Positions 31,277-40,567 of a stretch of 64,000 nt of DNA are shown here, in pieces. Within the stretch, counting starts at the first letter, position 1; every line of letters starts with the position of its first letter. Both the position numbers and the translations under genes were made by a program. The stretch covers positions 2,728,001 to 2,792,000 of the forward strand of contig NZ_CP064266.1 in the NCBI RefSeq assembly GCF_022811845.1, written 5' to 3'. Under the pieces are notes generated by a model. That model was not told where the DNA came from. It saw only the letters and a list, made by a program, of their open reading frames with translations, and did not search any database. The stretch comes from Bacillus pseudomycoides. Lineage in GTDB: Bacteria; Bacillota; Bacilli; Bacillales; Bacillaceae_G.

Positions 31277-33661
31277 ATGAAAAAGAAACCGTTTAAAGTG
31301 TTATCAACACTTGCTGTAGCAGCTGTACTAGGCTGCTCGTTTGGGGCTGGGAGTCAGTCTGTTTATGCAGAAACACCTGCAAAAACACCTACAAGTCCAA
31401 TTGATGATCATTTAATTCCGGAGGAGCGTTTAGCGGATGCCCTGAAAAAACGTGGAGTAATTGATTCATCAGCTTCAAAAGAAGAAACAAAGAAAGCTGT
31501 CGAAAAGTATGTAGAGAAGAAGAAGGGTGACAAACCTGGAAAAGAAGAAACAACTGGTGATTCTGTTACAAAAGAAGCATCTGATTTCTTGAAGAAGGTT
31601 AAAGATGCAAAGGCAGATACAAAGGAAAAATTAGAAAAACCAGCAAATGGAAATGGTGCTGGAACAGGTCCGGTTAGAGGTGCATTAAATGGTAAAGTAC
31701 CAACGACTCCTGCAAAAGCAAAAGAGTATAACGGGGAAGTTCGTAAGGACAAAGTACTTGTTTTACTTGTAGAGTATGCTGATTTCAAACATAACAATAT
31801 TGATAAAGAGCCTGGTTATATGTATTCTAGTGATTTTAACCAAGAACATTATCAAAAAATGTTATTTGGTAACGAACCATTTAAATTAGAAGATGGGACA
31901 AGCATTGAAACATTTAAGAAATATTATGAAGAACAATCTGGTGGCAGTTATACAGTAGATGGAACCGTTACAAAGTGGTTAACAGTTCCAGGTAAAGCAG
32001 CTGATTACGGTGCAGATGCTGGAGACGGCCATGATAATAAAGGCCCATTAGGACCTCGTGACCTGATCAAAGATGCATTAAAAGCAGCGGTAGATAGCGG
32101 TCTTGATTTATCAGAATTTGATCAATTTGATCAATATGATGTAAATAAAGATGGCAATCAAAATCAACCAGATGGTTTAGTGGACCACTTAATGGTTATT
32201 CATGCTGGTGTGGGACAAGAAGCTGGCGGCGGTAAATTAGGTGACGATGCGATTTGGTCACATCGCTGGACAATTGGTCCAAAACCATATGAAATCGAAG
32301 GTACAAAATCAAAAGTACCATACTGGAATGGTAAAATGGCAGCGTTCGACTACACAATTGAACCTGAAGATGGAGCAGTTGGTGTATTCGCGCACGAATA
32401 TGGTCATGATTTAGGACTTCCAGATGAGTATGATACAAAGTATTCTGGCGGCGGTGAACCAATTCAATCTTGGTCTATTATGAGTGGCGGTAGCTGGGCA
32501 GGTAAAATTGCTGGAACAACGCCAACAAGTTTATCTCCACAAAATAAAGAGTTCTTCCAAAAAACAATTGGCGGTAACTGGGCGAATATTGCGGAAGTAG
32601 ATTATGATAAGTTGAACCGAGGGATTGGTTATGCAACGTACTTAGATCAAAGTGTAACAAAAACTGCTCGACCAGGCATGGTTCGTGTTAACTTACCAGA
32701 TAAAGAAGTAAAAGGAATTGAACCTGCGTTTGGTAAGAAGTACTACTATAGTACAAAAGGTGATGATCTTCATACTACATTAGAAACACCTTTATTTGAT
32801 TTAACAAATGCAACAAATGCAAAATTTGATTACAAATCGTTGTATGAAATTGAAACAGACTATGATTTCTTAGAAGTACATGCTGTGGCTGAAGACGGAA
32901 CGAAAACATTAGTTGATACGATTGGTAATAAAAATGTAAAAGATGGTGCAGATACAACTCTTGGAAAATGGGTAGACAAATCTTATGATTTAAGCCAATT
33001 CAAAGGCAAGAAAGTGAAACTTGTATTTGAATATGTGACTGATGGTGGCTTAGCATTAAATGGCTTTACTCTTGATAATGCAACGTTAACTGTAGATGGA
33101 AATGTTGTATTCTCTGATGACGCAGAAGGTACACCACAATTCAAATTAGATGGATTCGTTGCATCTAACGGAATTGAACAGAAAAAACATAACTACTATG
33201 TAGAGTGGAGAAATTATGCTGGTGCGGATGAAGCGTTAAAATATGCTCGTGGTCCAGTATACAACACAGGTATGGTTGTATGGTATGCAGATTCTAGCTA
33301 TACAGATAACTGGGTTGGCGTACATCCAGGGTATGGATTCCTTGGCGTAGTTGACTCTCATCCTGAAGCAATTGCAGGAACTTTAAATGGTAAGCCAACA
33401 TTTAAAGATAGCACACGTTATCAAATTGCAGATGCAGCGTTCTCTTTCGATCAAACACCAGCTTGGAAAGTTGTATCGCCAACTCGTGGAACATTTGAAT
33501 ACAATGGATTACCAGGTGTTGCGAAGTTCGACGATTCTAAAGCTTATATTAACAAACAAATTCCAGATGCAGGACGTATCTTACCGAAACTTGGTCTGAA
33601 ATTTGAAGTAGTTGGTCAAGCTGATGATAAATCTGCAGGAGCAGTTCGTCTATATCGTTAA
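31277..33661 (+). CDS. inhA: immune inhibitor A metalloprotease
   Basis: 794 residues: signal peptide (to about 31), propeptide, M6 peptidase with zinc site HEYGHDLGLPDEYD at residues 373-386, then C-terminal beta domains. Secreted; cleaves host antimicrobial peptides and matrix proteins and is found on spores. The place after sinI corresponds to inhA1. GGGGGAGG site. Confidence 0.96.
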   Translation: MKKKPFKVLSTLAVAAVLGCSFGAGSQSVYAETPAKTPTSPIDDHLIPEERLADALKKRGVIDSSASKEETKKAVEKYVEKKKGDKPGKEETTGDSVTKEASDFLKKVKDAKADTKEKLEKPANGNGAGTGPVRGALNGKVPTTPAKAKEYNGEVRKDKVLVLLVEYADFKHNNIDKEPGYMYSSDFNQEHYQKMLFGNEPFKLEDGTSIETFKKYYEEQSGGSYTVDGTVTKWLTVPGKAADYGADAGDGHDNKGPLGPRDLIKDALKAAVDSGLDLSEFDQFDQYDVNKDGNQNQPDGLVDHLMVIHAGVGQEAGGGKLGDDAIWSHRWTIGPKPYEIEGTKSKVPYWNGKMAAFDYTIEPEDGAVGVFAHEYGHDLGLPDEYDTKYSGGGEPIQSWSIMSGGSWAGKIAGTTPTSLSPQNKEFFQKTIGGNWANIAEVDYDKLNRGIGYATYLDQSVTKTARPGMVRVNLPDKEVKGIEPAFGKKYYYSTKGDDLHTTLETPLFDLTNATNAKFDYKSLYEIETDYDFLEVHAVAEDGTKTLVDTIGNKNVKDGADTTLGKWVDKSYDLSQFKGKKVKLVFEYVTDGGLALNGFTLDNATLTVDGNVVFSDDAEGTPQFKLDGFVASNGIEQKKHNYYVEWRNYAGADEALKYARGPVYNTGMVVWYADSSYTDNWVGVHPGYGFLGVVDSHPEAIAGTLNGKPTFKDSTRYQIADAAFSFDQTPAWKVVSPTRGTFEYNGLPGVAKFDDSKAYINKQIPDAGRILPKLGLKFEVVGQADDKSAGAVRLYR

Positions 33662-33665
33662 TTAT

Positions 33666-33708
33666 GAAAAAGCTGTTGAAGGTTTTCTTTTCAACAGCTT
33701 TTTTTTTA
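33666..33708 (+). terminator. terminator of inhA
   Basis: AAAAAGCTGTTGAA and TTCAACAGCTTTTTTTT. Confidence 0.85.
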
Positions 33709-33816
33709 TGAGCAAATGTATTTTATATAAAATAAAAACTCATATATAATGAAACTTTAAGGATAGAAAAATGTTAAGTAAAAGTCGTTACCTATATGAA
33801 TACAAATTGAAAACCT

Positions 33817-33962
33817 GATATAAAACCTTTCTTTTTAGGAGGAAGAGAGGATCCGGCCGAGCATAGAAACGGTTTAGCCCGATGCCAAGTGAAAATAAAG
33901 GGAGAAAACGAGTGTAGGTTACTTTTTGTTTTCATAGTAGTGACTTATATGTTAAAACATCA
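33817..33962 (+). repeat. interspersed ~150-bp repeat, copy B
   Basis: Contains AGAGAGGATCCGGCCG, GATGCCAAGTGAAAATAAA and a TTTTGTTTTCATAG end; same family as 39315. Fills most of the inhA-aldehyde dehydrogenase gap. Confidence 0.8.
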
Positions 33963-33989
33963 ATGTAAATATAAGAGGAGGGGTAGCAG

Positions 33990-35357
33990 ATGAATATCAC
34001 TTCTATTGTGAACGAGCAAAAGTCATATTTTTATAAAGGACACACAAGAAATATAGAAGAGAGAAAGCAACATCTAAAAAAATTATATGAAGGGATTCAG
34101 CGTTTTGAGTCCGATATTTTTCAAGCGTTAAAATTAGACTTAAATAAATCCGATCATGAGTCATTTACGACAGAGGTTGGATACGTATTAAAGGAAATTT
34201 CATTTTTAATGAAACACCTTTCTTCATGGAGTAAGCCAAGGCGCGTTCGTACAGCACTGACACACGTTGGTTCGAAAGGAAAAGTTGTTCCAGAGCCATA
34301 TGGTGTTACCCTTGTAATGGCTCCGTGGAATTACCCATTTCAACTTGCAATCGCACCTCTTGTAGGGGCAATTGCCGCTGGAAACACGGTTGTATTAAAG
34401 CCTTCCGAATTGACACCTAATGTTTCTAATCTCCTTGCAAACATGTTACGAGAGTTATTTCCCTCCGAACTTGTTGCGGTTGTTGAAGGAGGAATTGACG
34501 AGAGTACAGCATTGTTAAAAGAGCCGTTTGATTATATTTTCTTCACAGGCAGTGTTGGGGTAGGGAAAATTGTTATGGAAGCAGCGTCTAAAAACTTGAT
34601 CCCTCTTACATTAGAGCTTGGCGGGAAAAGTCCATGTATTGTGCATAATGATGCAAAATTAGAAATAGCAGCAAGGCGTATTGTTTGGGGGAAATTCTTG
34701 AATGCGGGACAAACATGTGTTGCGCCGGATTATATATATGTTCATTCTTCAGTAAAAGAACAATTTATTGCAGCATTACGAACTGAAATTAAAAATCAAT
34801 ATGGCGAAAAACCTCTGCAAAATGAAAATTATGTTCGGATCGTTAGTAAACGTCATTTTGAAAGGTTATGTTCGTTTTTACAAGATGGCAAGGTTGAAAT
34901 TGGCGGAAAATATAATGAAGAAACGTTACATATTGAGCCGAGTGTTGTAACGAATATTACATGGCAGGATTCGATTATGGCGGATGAAATTTTCGGTCCG
35001 ATTTTGCCAATTATGGAGTACGAGAAAATAGAAGATATAGTTGAAATTATTCAGCGACAACCTAAGTCATTGGCTTTATATGTATTTTCAGAGAATAAAG
35101 AAATTCAAAAGCAAGTTACAAGTAATATTTCATATGGTGGCGGATGCATAAATGACGTTGTATATCATCTTGCTACCCCGTATTTGCCCTTTGGTGGCGT
35201 TGGAAGCAGTGGATTAGGAAGCTATCATGGCAAACAAAGTTTTCGCACATTTTCGCACTATAAAAGCATTTTGTCTCAATCTACAGTATTTGATATGAAA
35301 ATTCGTTATTCTTCTACAAAAAGTGCTTTAAAATTTATACGAAAGTTGTTAAAATGA
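33990..35357 (+). CDS. aldehyde dehydrogenase
   Basis: 455 residues, class 3-like NAD(P)-dependent aldehyde dehydrogenase. Catalytic Cys in GQTCVAPDY and Glu in LELGGKSP; FTGSVGVGK is the cofactor loop. C-terminal hydrophobic/basic stretch (SALKFIRKLLK) may attach it to the membrane, as in YwdH and fatty aldehyde dehydrogenases. AGGAGGGG site. Monocistronic, own terminator. Confidence 0.93.
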   Translation: MNITSIVNEQKSYFYKGHTRNIEERKQHLKKLYEGIQRFESDIFQALKLDLNKSDHESFTTEVGYVLKEISFLMKHLSSWSKPRRVRTALTHVGSKGKVVPEPYGVTLVMAPWNYPFQLAIAPLVGAIAAGNTVVLKPSELTPNVSNLLANMLRELFPSELVAVVEGGIDESTALLKEPFDYIFFTGSVGVGKIVMEAASKNLIPLTLELGGKSPCIVHNDAKLEIAARRIVWGKFLNAGQTCVAPDYIYVHSSVKEQFIAALRTEIKNQYGEKPLQNENYVRIVSKRHFERLCSFLQDGKVEIGGKYNEETLHIEPSVVTNITWQDSIMADEIFGPILPIMEYEKIEDIVEIIQRQPKSLALYVFSENKEIQKQVTSNISYGGGCINDVVYHLATPYLPFGGVGSSGLGSYHGKQSFRTFSHYKSILSQSTVFDMKIRYSSTKSALKFIRKLLK

Positions 35358-35390
35358 TGATGGTGTTTATCAGTAGGCGTAGCCGTATGA

Positions 35391-35422
35391 TAAAAACCCC
35401 TTCATGTGAGAAGGGGTTTTTC
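35391..35422 (+). terminator. terminator of the aldehyde dehydrogenase gene
   Basis: AAAACCCCTTC-ATGTGA-GAAGGGGTTTTT. Confidence 0.85.
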
Positions 35423-35593
35423 TGTTCGACATATGTATCTCTCGAAAATGAATCAACCATATTACATAAAGAATAGAAGAGTACGCTGTTAAACAAGTAT
35501 TTTTGTTTGGATCGAAACAAAAGAGTTTATAGAAAACTAATATTTATTCATGAATATAAAGATTAAAAAATTTGAGGTAGATAGGACGGGAAA

Positions 35594-36577
35594 ATGAAAA
35601 AGATTATTAAAGTTGAAGCGGTAGAAAAACATTTTGGAGGTCAAGTGATTATTCCACCTCTTTCTTTAGATATTAAAGAAGGAGAATTTTTAACAATTCT
35701 TGGACCAAGTGGATGTGGTAAAACCACTTTACTTCGCATGATTGCAGGCTTTGAAACTCCTACAAAAGGTAACCTCTTACTCGATGAGGAGAGAATCAAT
35801 GATTTACCACCTTATAAGCGTCATATGAACTTAGTGTTCCAGCATTATGCATTGTTTCCACATATGACAGTTGAGAAAAATATTTGTTTCGGTATGAAGA
35901 TGCAAAAAGTGTCAGTAGCGGAACAAACAGAGCGTGCGGAAGAAGCGATGCGTTTAACACAGCTTCTTGAATTCCGTAATCGTAAACCTGCAAAACTTTC
36001 CGGTGGACAACAACAGCGTGTTGCAATTGCAAGAGCAATCGTAAATAATCCGCGTGTGTTATTACTAGATGAACCACTTGGAGCACTTGACTTTAAGTTA
36101 CGTAAAGATTTACAGCGTGAATTGAAGAATTTGCAGCGTAATTTAGGAATTACGTTCATTTATGTAACGCACGATCAAGAAGAGGCAATGAGTATGAGTG
36201 ATCGTATTGTCGTTATGAATAAAGGGCACATCGAGCAAATTGGAACGCCTAAGGAAATTTATAATGAGCCGAAGACATTGTTTGTTGCGACATTTATTGG
36301 TGAAAATAATATTATTAAAAATGGGGAAAACTATGTAGCAGTTCGCCCTGAAAATGTGAAAGTACGTTCGGTTGAGCAACCGATTTTAAAAGAATACCAT
36401 CTTGGACATATTGAAGATATCGAATTTGTTGGAAATATGGAGAAGCTGTATGTACGTGATGAAAAAACATCAGAATTATTAATGGCATACCAAACTGCAG
36501 AAGAAGCAGCGCAGTGGAGTATTGGAGATAATGTATACGTAGGCTGGGAGCAAGAGGATGAGGTGACCTTAAATTGA
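35594..36577 (+). CDS. potA: polyamine ABC transporter ATPase PotA
   Basis: 327 residues: Walker A GPSGCGKTT, signature LSGGQQQRVAIARA, Walker B VLLLDEPLGALD, and a C-terminal TOBE region. Energises spermidine/putrescine uptake. Overlaps potB by 4 bp. Confidence 0.95.
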   Translation: MKKIIKVEAVEKHFGGQVIIPPLSLDIKEGEFLTILGPSGCGKTTLLRMIAGFETPTKGNLLLDEERINDLPPYKRHMNLVFQHYALFPHMTVEKNICFGMKMQKVSVAEQTERAEEAMRLTQLLEFRNRKPAKLSGGQQQRVAIARAIVNNPRVLLLDEPLGALDFKLRKDLQRELKNLQRNLGITFIYVTHDQEEAMSMSDRIVVMNKGHIEQIGTPKEIYNEPKTLFVATFIGENNIIKNGENYVAVRPENVKVRSVEQPILKEYHLGHIEDIEFVGNMEKLYVRDEKTSELLMAYQTAEEAAQWSIGDNVYVGWEQEDEVTLN

Positions 36578-37419
36578 AAAAGGGGAAACTACTTGCATTA
36601 CCTACAGTTACATGGTTACTAATCTTCTTTTTAATTCCGCTTGTATTCGTATTAGCATTCGCATTTTTACAGCGTGGGGCATACGGAACAGTGGAAATGC
36701 AATTCACGTTAGAAAATATATCGCGTGTGTTTGATCCTTTGTATATGAATACACTATGGGAAACAGTGAAAATTGCAGTTATTACGACGGTACTTTGTTT
36801 ACTTATTGGTTACCCATTTGCATATACCATTACAATCGTTGATCGCAAATATCGCTCTATTCTTTTATTATTGGCAACGATTCCGTTTTGGATTAACTTC
36901 CTTGTGCGCTCGTATGCATGGATTGTTATTTTACGCTCACAAGGTCTTGTAAACACACTATTACTAAAGTTAGGCATTATTAGTGAACCGTTAAATTTAT
37001 TGTATAATACACCATCTGTAGTATTAGGAATGGTATATTCTTTACTACCGTTTATGATTTTACCAGTGTACGCAGCAATCGAGCAGCTTGATAAACGTAA
37101 GTTAGAAGCGGCATACGATTTAGGAGCAACACCGATGAAAGCGTTTTGGCATGTAACATTGCCGATGACAATGTCAGGAGTTGCTACTGGTTCGATTTTA
37201 GTATTTGTGTCATCTATTGGAATGTTTGTTGTATCAGACGTAATGGGTGGATCAAAAGTAGCATTAATCGGAAACGTTATTCAAAACCAATTCCTAGGTG
37301 CACGTGATTGGCCATTTGGATCAGCGTTATCTATTATTGTGGTTCTGTTCTCTGTTCTGTTAATTTACTTATATTATCGTGCGACGAAAGTATATAAATA
37401 CGGAAACGGAGGGGAATAG
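36574..37419 (+). CDS. potB: polyamine ABC permease PotB
   Basis: 281 residues, six transmembrane helices, EAA loop LEAAYDLGATPMKAFWHVTLP. TTG start inside the end of potA with GAGGTGA upstream, so translation is coupled. Confidence 0.93.
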   Translation: MKKGKLLALPTVTWLLIFFLIPLVFVLAFAFLQRGAYGTVEMQFTLENISRVFDPLYMNTLWETVKIAVITTVLCLLIGYPFAYTITIVDRKYRSILLLLATIPFWINFLVRSYAWIVILRSQGLVNTLLLKLGIISEPLNLLYNTPSVVLGMVYSLLPFMILPVYAAIEQLDKRKLEAAYDLGATPMKAFWHVTLPMTMSGVATGSILVFVSSIGMFVVSDVMGGSKVALIGNVIQNQFLGARDWPFGSALSIIVVLFSVLLIYLYYRATKVYKYGNGGE

Positions 37420-37425
37420 ACAAAA

Positions 37426-38226
37426 ATGAAGAAGTTTTTAATTTCGTATTCTTGGTTAATTTTATTGTTCTTGTATTTTCCAATGATGGTTCTTATGGTA
37501 TATTCTTTTAACGATTCACGCATTAACGCGGAATGGGAAGGATTTACATTTCATTGGTATACAGATTTATTTCAAAAGCAAGATGTTATTGATGCATTTA
37601 TAAATAGTATTACAATCGCGATTGTGACGACAGTTGTAACAACGGTTCTTGGCGTGATTTTCGCTATTGCATTACATCGTTATAAATATCGTTTTGAAGG
37701 GGCAATTAACGGCCTTGTATACTTGCCGATTTTAATTCCTGATATTTTAATGGGATTATCTTTACTTATTTTATTTAGTCAAATTGGTATGGAATTAGGA
37801 CAAGCAACAATTATTATTGCACATATTACATTTAGTATTTCATTCGTTGTTGTCATTTTAGCAGCACGCCTTTCTGGTATGGGACGTGATTTAGAAGAAG
37901 CAGCGAATGATTTAGGAGCAACCCCATGGCAAACATTTCGCTATGTAACATTTCCTGGAATTGCACCTGGTGTTATTTCGGCGGCATTATTAACATTTAC
38001 ACTATCAATCGATGACTTTGTGATTAGTTTCTTCGTATCCGGTCCAGGGTCAACAACATTACCATTATATATTTACAGTATGGTGAAACGTGGTGTAACA
38101 CCTGAAATTAATGCTCTTTCTACAATCTTAATTGTTGTGATTGTCGGATTAATGGTTGCATCAGAAATTTTCCGTAATAAAGGTGCCGACGGTGAAGAAA
38201 ACTCTGGAGGACATCTTCCGTTATAA
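37426..38226 (+). CDS. potC: polyamine ABC permease PotC
   Basis: 266 residues, six helices, EAA loop LEEAANDLGATPWQTFRYVTFP. Starts 7 bp after potB; partner permease of PotB. Confidence 0.93.
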   Translation: MKKFLISYSWLILLFLYFPMMVLMVYSFNDSRINAEWEGFTFHWYTDLFQKQDVIDAFINSITIAIVTTVVTTVLGVIFAIALHRYKYRFEGAINGLVYLPILIPDILMGLSLLILFSQIGMELGQATIIIAHITFSISFVVVILAARLSGMGRDLEEAANDLGATPWQTFRYVTFPGIAPGVISAALLTFTLSIDDFVISFFVSGPGSTTLPLYIYSMVKRGVTPEINALSTILIVVIVGLMVASEIFRNKGADGEENSGGHLPL

Positions 38227-38265
38227 GAGAGTGTGCATGATAAAGAACGAGGAGGTAATGAATCG

Positions 38266-39315
38266 ATGAAATTAATGAAAAAAGTAGCTGGCGTAGCACT
38301 TAGCTTTAGCCTTGTTACCGGTGTATTAGCTGGTTGTGGCGAAAAGAAAGAAGAGCTAAATATTTATAGCTGGGCTGATAACTTTGATGAGCAAGTAATT
38401 AAGGACTTTGAAAAGAAATATAACGTAAAAGTTAACTATGATAAATATGCAAGTAACGAAGAAATGCTTGCGAAATTACAAGCTGGTGGAGCAAATTATG
38501 ATTTAATTCAACCGTCGGACTACATGGTTAAAACGATGGCGAAAATGGATTTATTAGAGCCGTTAGATAAAAACAACATTCCGAACGTAAAGAATCTTGT
38601 ATCTAACTTTAAAACACCTGCATTTGACCCTGAGAATAAATACTCACTTGTATATACTTGGGGAGTAACAGGAATTGCATATAATAAAAAATATGTAAAA
38701 GAAACTCCAACAAGTTGGACTGATTTATGGAATGAGAAATATAAAGGCCATGTTACTTTATTAAACGATTCTCGTGAAGTATTGGGCATGGGGCTTAAGA
38801 AGAATGGATTTTCAAATAGCACAAAAGATGATGCGCAGTTAAAGACAGCAGCAACAGATTTACAAAAGTTACTGCCAAACTTACTTGCATTTGATACAGA
38901 TAATATTAAACAAAAATTTATTACAGAAGATGCATGGATTGGAACAGTATGGTCTGGAGATGCGGCGTTTATTGCAAAAGATAATAAAGATGTAGGATAT
39001 GTTGTTCCAAAAGAAGGCGGTACGATTTGGGCGGATACATTAGCGATTCCAAAAGGTGCAAAACATAAAGAACTTGCAGAGAAGTTTATGAACTATTTAA
39101 TGGATGAAAAAGTAAGTGTGAAAAACTATGAATCCATTGGATATAGTAATCCAAATGAAAAAGCTTGGGCGCTTCACAGTAAAGAATACCGTGATAATAA
39201 AATGATCTTCTTATCACAAGATGAATTAAATCGTACAGAGTGGCTTGTTGATGTAGACGATAAATTAAAAGAGTACGATCGTTATTGGACAGAATTAAAA
39301 ACAAAAGGGAAATAA
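38266..39315 (+). CDS. potD: polyamine-binding lipoprotein PotD
   Basis: 349 residues: lipoprotein signal with lipobox LAGC (Cys near 24), then periplasmic-binding-protein fold (LNIYSWADNFDEQVI; DLIQPSDYMVKTMAK; WGVTGIAYNKKYVK). Captures spermidine/putrescine outside the membrane. ATG 38266 chosen over the frame opening at 38233, which contains the AGGAGG site. Confidence 0.93.
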   Translation: MKLMKKVAGVALSFSLVTGVLAGCGEKKEELNIYSWADNFDEQVIKDFEKKYNVKVNYDKYASNEEMLAKLQAGGANYDLIQPSDYMVKTMAKMDLLEPLDKNNIPNVKNLVSNFKTPAFDPENKYSLVYTWGVTGIAYNKKYVKETPTSWTDLWNEKYKGHVTLLNDSREVLGMGLKKNGFSNSTKDDAQLKTAATDLQKLLPNLLAFDTDNIKQKFITEDAWIGTVWSGDAAFIAKDNKDVGYVVPKEGGTIWADTLAIPKGAKHKELAEKFMNYLMDEKVSVKNYESIGYSNPNEKAWALHSKEYRDNKMIFLSQDELNRTEWLVDVDDKLKEYDRYWTELKTKGK

Positions 39316-39471
39316 AGATAGAAAACCTAACCTTTTAGGTGGGAGAGAGGATTCGGCCGTACATAGAAGCGGTCAGATCCTTTTTTCGTCCCATGCCATG
39401 TGAAAACAGAAGTAGAAAATGAGTGGAAGTCTTCTTTTGTTTTCCTAGCTGCGATGTATATATTGGAAATT
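39315..39471 (+). repeat. interspersed ~150-bp repeat, copy C
   Basis: Most complete copy: AGGTGGGAGAGAGGATTCGG, CATAGAAGCGGTCAGATCC, GTCCCATGCCATGTGAAAAC, TTCTTTTGTTTTCCTAG. Lies directly after potD. Confidence 0.8.
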
Positions 39472-39526
39472 AAAAAATGCGGTTTCTAAATAGAAATCGC
39501 ATTTTTTCATAATAGGGGGAAAAAGC

Positions 39527-40174
39527 TTGAAACGAAAATCGCATCGATATGAGCTTGCTTGTATCATCTTGTTATTTATTGCATTTGCTCTCATCGCTTG
39601 GAGAGTACAAATGGATGGTATAACAACAATTGATTCATATGTGAAAGGACTTGTAAGAAGCTTACAAACAGAAAGTTCACTTAAGTTTTTTTCATATTTT
39701 ACAAAGTTAGGTTCTGCAATTGGAATTGTTACGATTCTTATTATTAGTTTGCTGATCTTCTTTAAGAAACGCTATTATGTAGCAATGGTGGTTTATCCAA
39801 CTGCTATATTAATTACTCACCTTGTTAATAAGGTAATAAAAGAAATTGTGAAAAGAGATCGTCCGAGTTTAAATGAGGCGCTCGATGCCCTTGGATATAG
39901 CTTTCCGAGTGGACATGCTATGCTATCCATTATTACGTATGGATTTCTTGCGTATATTATTGCTTCAAACATAAAAAATACGGCTGGAAAAATTATTATT
40001 ACGCTTATTATGGCACTACAGATCCTATTGATTGGATTAAGTAGAATTATTTTATCTGTACATTATCCAACTGATATTTTAGCTGGTTATTGCTTAAGTG
40101 GCGTTTTATTAATTATTGCTATTTATTTTCATCGCTTGCTTTCAGAGCGGTTTGGAGCAAATCAAGAAAGATGA
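39527..40174 (+). CDS. PAP2-family membrane phosphatase
   Basis: 215 residues, about six helices, with the three phosphatase motifs KRDRPS, YSFPSGHAM and SRIILSVHYPTDILAGY. Likely undecaprenyl-pyrophosphate or phosphatidylglycerophosphate phosphatase. TTG start after AGGGGG. Terminator at 40174-40222. Confidence 0.9.
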   Translation: MKRKSHRYELACIILLFIAFALIAWRVQMDGITTIDSYVKGLVRSLQTESSLKFFSYFTKLGSAIGIVTILIISLLIFFKKRYYVAMVVYPTAILITHLVNKVIKEIVKRDRPSLNEALDALGYSFPSGHAMLSIITYGFLAYIIASNIKNTAGKIIITLIMALQILLIGLSRIILSVHYPTDILAGYCLSGVLLIIAIYFHRLLSERFGANQER

Positions 40175-40175
40175 G

Positions 40176-40222
40176 AAACGTTCGAAAAGGCTCAGATTAC
40201 TGAGTGTTTCGGACGTTTTTTT
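40176..40222 (+). terminator. terminator of the PAP2 gene
   Basis: AACGTTCGAAA and TTTCGGACGTT stem with T run. Confidence 0.75.
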
Positions 40223-40291
40223 TATACCAAATTCTCTAATTGATTATGGGAATATGTGCTAAAATATATATAAAGCTCAATGAAAACCGAC

Positions 40292-40447
40292 ATAAAGTGA
40301 AACTTTAATCAGTGGGGGTTTCTCCATCCCCACTGATTATTAGCCCTCACCAATCGGGCTTTTACGGACAGTTCATCTCCCACCTAACTTCTTCGCTTCC
40401 GCTGAATTTTGAGGTGGGAGTGTTACTGTCCGTTAATGCGGGATAAA
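40292..40447 (-). mobile_element. bcr1-type repeat, inverted orientation
   Basis: Same element as 5918, reversed, flanked by ATAAA (TTTAT on the other strand) at both ends. Confidence 0.85.
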
Positions 40448-40448
40448 C

Positions 40449-40535
40449 CATTTTTTTAGGTGGGAGAGAGGCCTCGCCCGTGAATAGAAGCGGTCAGGGC
40501 CTTTTTTAGCCTCATGCCAAGTGGAAATAGAAAGA
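40449..40535 (+). repeat. interspersed repeat, copy D (half copy)
   Basis: Begins right after the bcr1 element: TTTTTTAGGTGGGAGAGAGG, AATAGAAGCGGTCAGG, CTCATGCCAAGTGGAAATAG; the distal half is missing. Confidence 0.75.
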
Positions 40536-40567
40536 TGTACTAATTATTATAAAGTAGGTGAGAGTGT

